A stretch of DNA of 10,245 nt, from positions 1 to 10,245 of the forward strand of contig CAIYZW010001042.1 of NCBI GenBank assembly GCA_903930725.1, read 5' to 3'. Below are positions 6,004 to 10,245 of the stretch, piece after piece. How positions within the stretch are numbered: the stretch's first letter is position 1; the number at the start of each line of letters is the position of its first letter. The notes beneath the pieces were generated by a model. That model saw only the letters and a list, made by a program, of their open reading frames with translations. It was not told the DNA's origin and searched no databases. The DNA is from an uncultured Bacteroidota bacterium (GTDB taxonomy: Bacteria; Bacteroidota; Bacteroidia; Bacteroidales; 4484-276). The translations under genes were made by a program, and so were the position numbers.

Positions 6004-7959
6004 TTATTCTGACTGGTTAATAAGCTGCTCAAGTTCGGCATGAAGTTTTTCCCAGGTTACCATCTCGGCTTCAAGCTGTTTTTTAAGCTTTTCGTAAGTC
6101 ATATAAAGATCGCCACCCGATTTAAAATCGGCTTTATAAAGCTCGGGATGCGAAAGTTTCTGATCAATTCCGGCGATTTTCTGTTCCATTTCGCTGATGG
6201 TTTCTTCTGATTTTTCGATGCGGCTTTTAACTTTACGTTGCTCGCGTTCGGCCTGTTTCCGGCGCTCATAATCCATTTTATTTTGAGATGGAGCATCCAT
6301 CCGGAGCAACGAACCTGCGGCAAACTTTTTCTTTTCCAATTCGTTGAGATTTTGAAGTTTGCGGGCATCAAGAAAATCGGTTACATCGCCGATGTATTCT
6401 TTAATGGTTTTGTTGCGAAACTCAAAAACTTTCTCGGTGAGTCCGGTCAAAAAATCCCTGTCATGCGAAACGATGATAAGCGTTCCGTCATATTGAAGAA
6501 GTGCATTTTTAAGGATGTCTTTGGAACGCATGTCGAGATGGTTGGTTGGCTCATCCAGCACCAGCAGATTAACCGGGTTGAGCAGTAATTTGGCCAGTGA
6601 AAGCCGCGCCTTCTCTCCACCCGAAAGGATTTTTACTTTTTTCTCGATATCCTCGCCACTAAACAAAAAGCTGCCGAGCAAACCCCGCACTTTGGTGCGC
6701 CAATCGCCCGAAGCAACATCATCAATGGTTTGAAAAACGGTCTTTTCGACATCCAGCATTTCGAACTGGTTTTGGGCGTAATAGCCAATCGAAACCTGGT
6801 GGCCAAGTTTTAAAATCCCATCATATGGCAGGTCACCAACAATAACCTTCGAAAGCGTGGTTTTGCCTTCGCCGTTACGACCAACGAAAGCTATTTTTTC
6901 GCCTTTAACAATTTCAAAAACCAGGTCTTTTAAAACAAGTTTGTCGCCATAACTTTTTGACAGGTGCTGGGCTTCAACGGTAACTTTGCCTGAATGTGGT
7001 GAAGGTGGAAACCTGAACCGGATGGTTGAACTGTCAACATCTTCGATCTCGATGCGGTCCATCTTCCCCAGCTTTTTAATGCGCGACTGAACCTGTTTTG
7101 ACTTGGTATTCTTATATCTGAACCGTTCGATAAATCGCTCGATTTGCTCGATTTCGCGCTGCTGGTTGTTGAAGCCCGACATTTCCTTGTCGCGGCGTTG
7201 GGCCTGCAAAACCTCATATTCGGAATAGGAGGCTTTATAATCGTAAATTTTGCCCAGGGTAATTTCGATGGTGCGGTTGGTAACGTTATCCAGAAAAGCC
7301 CTGTCGTGCGAAACAAGCACCACTGCACCTGGATAATTCACAAGGAAATCTTCGAGCCACTGGATAGATTCGATGTCGAGATGGTTGGTTGGCTCATCCA
7401 GCAAAACCACATCAGGCTTCCGGAGCAGGATTTTTGCCAACTCAACGCGCATTTGCCAGCCGCTGCTGAATTCGGTAAGCGGACGGGTGAAATCCTTCCG
7501 CTCAAAGCCAAGGCCTCCAAGTACTTTTTCAACATTTTCTTCGATGTTCTGGCCACCAAGCAAGTCGAAGCGTTCGTTGCAATCGTTAAGTTTTGAGATT
7601 AGTTTCAGATAATCCTGCGAATGATAATCGGTGCGTTCGGAGAGTTCATCAGTCAGCTTTTTGACTTGTTGCTCGAGTTCGAGCATTTCGGCGAAAGCCA
7701 GTTTTGCTTCATCAATCACGTTGCGCAGACTGTTGGGATTCATTTCCTGTTTCAGGAAACCAATACTTTGCCCTGACGGCGAAGCGATGCTGCCCTTTTC
7801 GGGCTCCATTTCGCCGGCAATAACGTTGAGCAGCGTGGTTTTGCCTGCGCCGTTTTTGCCAACAAGGCCAATACGGTCGCGGTCGTTAATTAAAAATGAA
7901 ACCTCATCGAAGATGTATGTTCCTGTAAAATGTACTGAAATGTTGTTGACTGATAGCAC
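6004..7959 (-). CDS. ABC-F ATPase (YheS/Uup-like translation factor)
   Basis: Soluble ATPase with two nucleotide-binding domains and no membrane part, the ABC-F plan; members bind the ribosomal E site and affect elongation or stalled ribosomes. In order: Walker A GKNGAGKT (34-41), signature FSSGWQMRVELAK (164-176), Walker B VVLLDEPTNHLD (184-195), H218, a charged linker with the arm region (about 240-310), Walker A GRNGEGKT (360-367), signature LSGGEKARLSLAK (445-457), Walker B LLVLDEPTNHLD (465-476), H499, and a C-terminal coiled coil (about 540-650) rich in Lys and Glu. Both catalytic glutamates, E189 and E470, are present. The first signature has SSGW where LSGGQ is canonical. The 651-residue length and C-terminal coiled coil fit the housekeeping YheS/Uup-like groups better than antibiotic-resistance ABC-F proteins. 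The start is GTG, giving MLSVNNISVHF, the expected N-terminus of the family. It is the first gene of an operon with MscS. Confidence 0.95.
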   Translation of the reverse strand: MLSVNNISVHFTGTYIFDEVSFLINDRDRIGLVGKNGAGKTTLLNVIAGEMEPEKGSIASPSGQSIGFLKQEMNPNSLRNVIDEAKLAFAEMLELEQQVKKLTDELSERTDYHSQDYLKLISKLNDCNERFDLLGGQNIEENVEKVLGGLGFERKDFTRPLTEFSSGWQMRVELAKILLRKPDVVLLDEPTNHLDIESIQWLEDFLVNYPGAVVLVSHDRAFLDNVTNRTIEITLGKIYDYKASYSEYEVLQAQRRDKEMSGFNNQQREIEQIERFIERFRYKNTKSKQVQSRIKKLGKMDRIEIEDVDSSTIRFRFPPSPHSGKVTVEAQHLSKSYGDKLVLKDLVFEIVKGEKIAFVGRNGEGKTTLSKVIVGDLPYDGILKLGHQVSIGYYAQNQFEMLDVEKTVFQTIDDVASGDWRTKVRGLLGSFLFSGEDIEKKVKILSGGEKARLSLAKLLLNPVNLLVLDEPTNHLDMRSKDILKNALLQYDGTLIIVSHDRDFLTGLTEKVFEFRNKTIKEYIGDVTDFLDARKLQNLNELEKKKFAAGSLLRMDAPSQNKMDYERRKQAEREQRKVKSRIEKSEETISEMEQKIAGIDQKLSHPELYKADFKSGGDLYMTYEKLKKQLEAEMVTWEKLHAELEQLINQSE

Positions 7960-7977
7960 TCAAATAATTTTGGATGG

Positions 7978-7985
7978 CAAAAATA
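7978..7985 (-). promoter_or_regulatory. probable -7 element of the ABC-F/MscS operon
   Basis: The minus strand reads TATTTTTG, an exact TAnnTTTG match, 18 bases ahead of the GTG start. Transcription would begin near 7971, with a leader of only about 12 bases. No TTTG is placed at the usual -33 distance; a TTTC lies 14 bases upstream. Confidence 0.4.
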
Positions 7986-8039
7986 TAAAAAAGAAAGTTG
8001 AAACGACGGGAAAAAGCTCAACGGCATGGAGAAATAAAA

Positions 8040-8057
8040 ATGGAAGGGATGGAAGGG
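8040..8057. repeat. 9-base tandem duplication
   Basis: ATGGAAGGG occurs twice in direct tandem in the 114-base gap between the HigA-like gene and the ABC-F gene. It lies upstream of the ABC-F promoter element. It may be a simple slippage duplication; no function is assigned. Confidence 0.6.
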
Positions 8058-8073
8058 TTTTGTAAAAGGCGGA

Positions 8074-8376
8074 TCAAAGTTTAATTGAGAGTTCCAGGTG
8101 CCCACCCAACCCAAGTTCAACGATTTTTTGGAGTGTCGAAATGCGGACTTCTTTAATATCATTTTCGATTTTCGAAATGCAACCCTTGTTTGTACCACAT
8201 TTCTCGGCAAGTTGTTCCTGGGACATTCCTTCTTCGATCCTTGCTTGTTGAAGCAGAAACCCAAGTTTAAATGCTTCATAACCCTTCTCAAACTTGTCAC
8301 GTTTGGGAGTTCCTGTCTTTCCGTATTGTTCTTCAACAAATTGGTCGAGCGATTTCAAGTTACTTTTCTCTTTCAT
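8074..8376 (-). CDS. XRE-family HTH protein, HigA-like antitoxin
   Basis: DNA-binding protein of 100 residues with a helix-turn-helix of the XRE/Cro type at about 41-93: LLQQARIEEGMSQEQLAEKC is helices 1-2 and TNKGCISKIEN the recognition helix region. A charged N-terminal segment (1-40, with YGKTGTPKRDKFE) comes before it. This architecture is usual for HigA-type antitoxins of type II toxin-antitoxin pairs, which neutralise a RelE-fold HigB toxin encoded just upstream and repress the shared promoter. No intact toxin gene is present: only about 127 bases separate this start from the next gene, and they hold what looks like the remains of a toxin 3' end. The frame stays open upstream of the ATG to about 8518 but offers no ATG there. 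It may be an orphan antitoxin or an ordinary small regulator. Confidence 0.85.
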   Translation of the reverse strand: MKEKSNLKSLDQFVEEQYGKTGTPKRDKFEKGYEAFKLGFLLQQARIEEGMSQEQLAEKCGTNKGCISKIENDIKEVRISTLQKIVELGLGGHLELSIKL

Positions 8377-8451
8377 ATTCTTCTTTAATTTTAAATGCTT
8401 TTGTTGTCTTGGATTTCGAAACCGATGCTTAGAAATTTTTTTAGAAAACTG
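8360..8451 (-). pseudogene. possible remnant of a HigB-type toxin 3' end
   Basis: On the minus strand an open frame from 8428 to 8360 ends KAFKIKEEYEREK and a TAA that overlaps the antitoxin ATG by 17 bases, the arrangement expected for a toxin ending inside its antitoxin start. Just upstream in another frame lies FSKKISK followed by RNPRQ (about 8448-8405). Joined through a frameshift, these resemble the usual end of RelE/HigB (Gp49-like) toxins: F-x-KK-x-x-K-T-P-x-x-E-I-x-KA-x-KI-x-x-EY. The first part of the toxin, some 80 residues, is absent; a palindrome and the end of the next gene stand there instead. The match was judged from memory of the family, not by alignment, and the segment is short, so coincidence remains possible. 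Confidence 0.35.
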
Positions 8452-8465
8452 TTGATTATCAATCC

Positions 8466-8498
8466 AAACCTCACAGGTTTCATAAACCTGGTAGGTTT
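8466..8498 (-). terminator. palindromic AAACCT/AGGTTT element after T9SS gene
   Basis: AAACCTCACAGGTTT (8466-8480) and AAACCTGGTAGGTTT (8484-8498) pair as a 15-bp stem with two central mismatches around a 3-base loop. Each half is also a small palindrome (AAACCT-3-AGGTTT). It begins 5 bases after the stop of the minus-strand secreted-protein gene and most likely ends its transcript, although the following T-run is weak. It resembles the rfbA terminator at 3469-3501. Confidence 0.55.
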
Positions 8499-8503
8499 CG
8501 ACA

Positions 8504-9691
8504 CTATTCCACCACTAATTTCTTCACATAAAACCTTCCTTCGATTTCAATTTCGAGCAAATAAATCCCTGCCTCAAGCACCGAAACATCAAGCTGTTGC
8601 TGATTTTCGTGAATGTTCATTTCCAATATTTCTATACCGGAGATAGTAAAAAGTTTCAGACTGCTCATCGGGCTCTTACTTTTTACATTTATAAAACCAG
8701 TGGTCGGATTTGGGGAGATTGAAATTTCATTTTGCTCTTTTTCTTCGATTCCAAGCCAATAATCGGAGTTGTAAAAAACGCCGGCATCCGTGCAAACGAA
8801 AAGAGCCGGGGCACTCATTGTTGGGTTGATTTGTATTTTGTTGATGTTAAGATTGGGCAATCCTTCGTTTAACCAGGTAAATCCTGGAGGTGGAGCAGCA
8901 GTGTCATAGCGGGCAATGCCGAGGTTTTCATTCCAGCCAACAAACGGATTTCCAAAGCAATCAAAACCAATCGAACTCATGTTATCAGAATAAAACACAA
9001 TTTGCCAGGTGTTTCCAAAATCCTCCGATTTCCAAAGACCGGATGAATTTGAATTGTCGGGAAATACGCCATAAATCAAACCATTTGGGCTAAAACTCAT
9101 GTCGGAAATGTACGTAAAAAGTTCGGAAGCATTCCAGGTTTCGCCGCTATCGTCGCTCCAGTAAATGTTGCTCAGATTCGCTATTGCCGTTACCACCAAA
9201 TGCTGACCATAACCCGACATTATGCCAATGGGTTTTGCCAGAAAATTAATATCTTCTTCCCAATTTAATCCATCCTGCGATTTGTACAATCCGCCCCAAT
9301 CGCTGCCAACCCAGTAAGCCCCCGTAAGATCATCACGATACAGGAAATTTGGCTTAATCACCCATTCCACCACTGTAAACTGATGAGTTTGTAAATCAAA
9401 AGTCCAGATTCCGTCGGAATAGCTGCCATCACCCATGGTAACAAGAATTCGTTCCGCATCGAGGTAAGCGGCACCGGTTACAGGTAAGCCGTAAGTATAA
9501 AACGCTGTTTCGTGAGTGCTGATGTTGTAAAGATAAAAGCCATCATCCGAACAAATAACCCACTCCGTAAATGTTATTCCAAAGCAGATTTTTGAAGCGT
9601 TCATCTGAACTGTGCCAATCTGATTCCAGGTATAGGCAAATCCCGAAATCCATAGTAAAAATGCCGGTAGTAGAATTGCAAACTTTTTCAT
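8504..9691 (-). CDS. secreted Asp-box repeat protein with T9SS type A sorting domain
   Basis: Predicted extracellular or surface protein of 395 residues. A Sec signal peptide covers residues 1-19 (MKKF, hydrophobic core, cleavage near GFA-YT). The body (20-315) looks like a sialidase/BNR-type beta-propeller without catalytic signs: Asp-box motifs are SQDGLNW (138-144), SDDSGETW (179-186) and SEDFGNTW (222-229), with further WxxGL and GVFYNSD blade fragments. Residues 323-395 are a T9SS type A C-terminal domain: ISISPNPTTGFINVKS, LFTISGIEI, LEAGIYLLEIEIEGRFYVKKLVVE. In this pathway the domain directs export across the outer membrane and is then usually cleaved, often with attachment to surface lipopolysaccharide. 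The propeller's ligand is unknown; similar proteins are called BNR-repeat or Ycf48-like. It has its own probable promoter upstream and a palindrome after the stop. Confidence 0.9.
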   Translation of the reverse strand: MKKFAILLPAFLLWISGFAYTWNQIGTVQMNASKICFGITFTEWVICSDDGFYLYNISTHETAFYTYGLPVTGAAYLDAERILVTMGDGSYSDGIWTFDLQTHQFTVVEWVIKPNFLYRDDLTGAYWVGSDWGGLYKSQDGLNWEEDINFLAKPIGIMSGYGQHLVVTAIANLSNIYWSDDSGETWNASELFTYISDMSFSPNGLIYGVFPDNSNSSGLWKSEDFGNTWQIVFYSDNMSSIGFDCFGNPFVGWNENLGIARYDTAAPPPGFTWLNEGLPNLNINKIQINPTMSAPALFVCTDAGVFYNSDYWLGIEEKEQNEISISPNPTTGFINVKSKSPMSSLKLFTISGIEILEMNIHENQQQLDVSVLEAGIYLLEIEIEGRFYVKKLVVE

Positions 9692-9722
9692 AACACTTTA
9701 ATTTTTAGATTTATCAAATCAA

Positions 9723-9743
9723 AATGGTTGATAAATAACCATT
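9723..9743. promoter_or_regulatory. short inverted repeat in the leader of the T9SS gene
   Basis: AATGGTT (9723-9729) and AACCATT (9737-9743) form a perfect 7-bp inverted repeat with a 7-base AT-rich spacer. It falls between the probable promoter and the start codon of the secreted-protein gene. It could be a leader hairpin or an operator. No regulator can be named. Confidence 0.4.
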
Positions 9744-9755
9744 CACAATCAACGA

Positions 9756-9763
9756 CAAAGTTA
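9756..9763 (-). promoter_or_regulatory. probable -7 element of the T9SS cargo gene
   Basis: The minus strand reads TAACTTTG, an exact match to TAnnTTTG, 64 bases ahead of the ATG. The start of transcription would be near 9749 with a leader of roughly 57 bases. A TTTC lies 14 bases upstream; no TTTG is seen at the normal -33 distance. Confidence 0.45.
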
Positions 9764-9849
9764 ATTTATTTTGTAGTGAAATCCAGCTCAGAAAATTGCA
9801 AATAAAGTGCCTGATGATGTTGCTGATTTTGGAAACTTCAATCCGCTGG

Positions 9850-10081
9850 TTAATTCTACTTTACCATACTAAAAACGAAACCACAATAGGCACATAGTTC
9901 ACAATAGAAATAATGTTTTCAACATAGTTTTTGTGTTTCAAATCTTAAGAATACCAGCAGAAATTGACTTGTTGAGCTGTAAAAATACTGGCAGGTACTT
10001 TAATTTCGATGTCTATGTGGCCTACTGTGCCTATTGTGGTTCAAAATATTTGCAAGGTTTATTTTAGAAAAGTAGAATTAA
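9850..10081. repeat. 232-base nested imperfect inverted repeat
   Basis: This element fills most of the 419-base gap between two minus-strand genes (9692-10110). Its outer arms are 13-base perfect inverted repeats: TTAATTCTACTTT (9850-9862) against AAAGTAGAATTAA (10069-10081). Inside are 16-base perfect arms, AACCACAATAGGCACA (9879-9894) against TGTGCCTATTGTGGTT (10026-10041), and weaker pairing continues inward (AATACCAGCAG near 9950 against CTGGCAGGTACTTT near 9989). The whole can fold as one long interrupted hairpin. No protein frame inside is convincing. Phrases such as CCTATTGTGGTT recall intergenic repeats common in Bacteroidota. It could be a MITE-like non-autonomous element, although no clear target-site duplication flanks it, or an extended terminator of the upstream gene. 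Confidence 0.6.
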
Positions 10082-10110
10082 GAATAGCAATTCCAACTTC
10101 CCACCTTAAC

Positions 10111-10245
10111 TTATTTAGGTTCATCACATTCGGGAAAAACTATTTCGCTTTGGGCATTCATCAAAACAAAGTAAGCACTACCGGGCTGCAACTGGTTTAG
10201 TGTATAAATCCCCTCCTCGGGCCACCATAAATGGCATCCCGCAAC
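10111..10245 (-). CDS. C-terminal end of a probable secreted Bacteroidota protein (partial)
   Basis: The minus strand is open from the window edge to a TAA at 10113-10111, giving 44 residues. They include LWWPEEGIYTLNQLQPG (7-23), then SAYFVLMNA and IVFPEC. The pattern WP-x-x-GI-x-TL-x-x-L-x-PG-x-AY-x-V-L recurs near the ends of large secreted or cell-surface proteins of Bacteroidota, where it normally precedes more sequence and a T9SS sorting domain. Here the frame stops four residues after FPEC, without a sorting domain, so the gene may be truncated or may have decayed. I recognised the motif from memory; the family has no settled function that I can state. Codon use and the absence of stops across 44 codons support real coding. 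Confidence 0.6.
   Translation of the reverse strand, partial: VAGCHLWWPEEGIYTLNQLQPGSAYFVLMNAQSEIVFPECDEPK

Noticed and set aside
7144..7596. Plus-strand frame of 150 codons inside the ABC-F gene
   Set aside because: It is the complement of the conserved ATPase motifs; composition follows the opposite strand.
7890..8339. Minus-strand frame of 149 codons spanning the HigA-like and ABC-F starts
   Set aside because: It overlaps two better-supported genes in another frame and shows no family motif.
8377..8518. In-frame upstream extension of the HigA-like gene
   Set aside because: The frame is open, but it has no ATG, runs through the palindrome and gives low-complexity residues; the ATG at 8376 gives the usual antitoxin N-terminus.
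8395..8646. Plus-strand frame of 83 codons over the palindrome and T9SS gene end
   Set aside because: It is antisense to the sorting domain and partly translates the palindromic element.
10009..10200. Plus-strand frame of 63 codons near the right edge
   Set aside because: It translates an arm of the inverted repeat and then runs antisense to the more convincing minus-strand coding end.
10205..10228. tRNA 3'-end-like sequence ending GGGCCACCA
   Set aside because: No matching 5' acceptor strand, T-stem or anticodon arm is found upstream, and the minus strand reads as protein here.

Overview
The window reads as chromosomal DNA from a member of the Bacteroidota, probably a free-living or uncultured lineage. 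The evidence is a gene with a signal peptide and a type IX secretion (T9SS) type A C-terminal domain, a short single-RRM RNA-binding protein typical of the phylum, AT-rich intergenic DNA, no clear Shine-Dalgarno sequences, and three sites matching the Bacteroidota -7 promoter element TAnnTTTG. No mobile element with its own transposase, no CRISPR array and no rRNA or tRNA gene was found.

Layout. The left part (1-4499) is on the + strand: the nearly complete end of an RND/MMPL-type exporter, a spacer with an inverted pair of 7-base repeat tracts, glucose-1-phosphate thymidylyltransferase (rfbA/rmlA), a strong terminator hairpin, and a polyprenyl diphosphate synthase. A perfect 12-bp hairpin at 4499-4529 separates this block from a run of minus-strand genes. 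Read leftward from the right edge, these are: the last 44 codons of a probable secreted protein, a 420-base gap holding a long imperfect inverted repeat, a T9SS cargo protein with Asp-box repeats, a HigA-like antitoxin with what looks like a decayed toxin end in front of it, an ABC-F ATPase and an MscS channel only 3 bases apart (one operon), and the RRM protein behind its own promoter and a leader of about 115 bases.

How the genes relate. Most are housekeeping or envelope genes: export (MMPL), nucleotide-sugar supply for surface polysaccharide (RfbA), isoprenoid chains for quinones or carrier lipids, osmotic safety valve (MscS), translation factor (ABC-F), RNA-binding regulator (RRM), and a surface or secreted protein. 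Only ABC-F and MscS form a clear operon. The features most worth a second look are non-coding or decayed: the heptamer tracts at 2403-2542, the nested inverted repeat at 9850-10081, the AAACCT/AGGTTT palindromes used at two gene ends, the toxin-like remnant at 8360-8451, and the short coding end at 10111-10245. I see no convincing new multi-gene system here.
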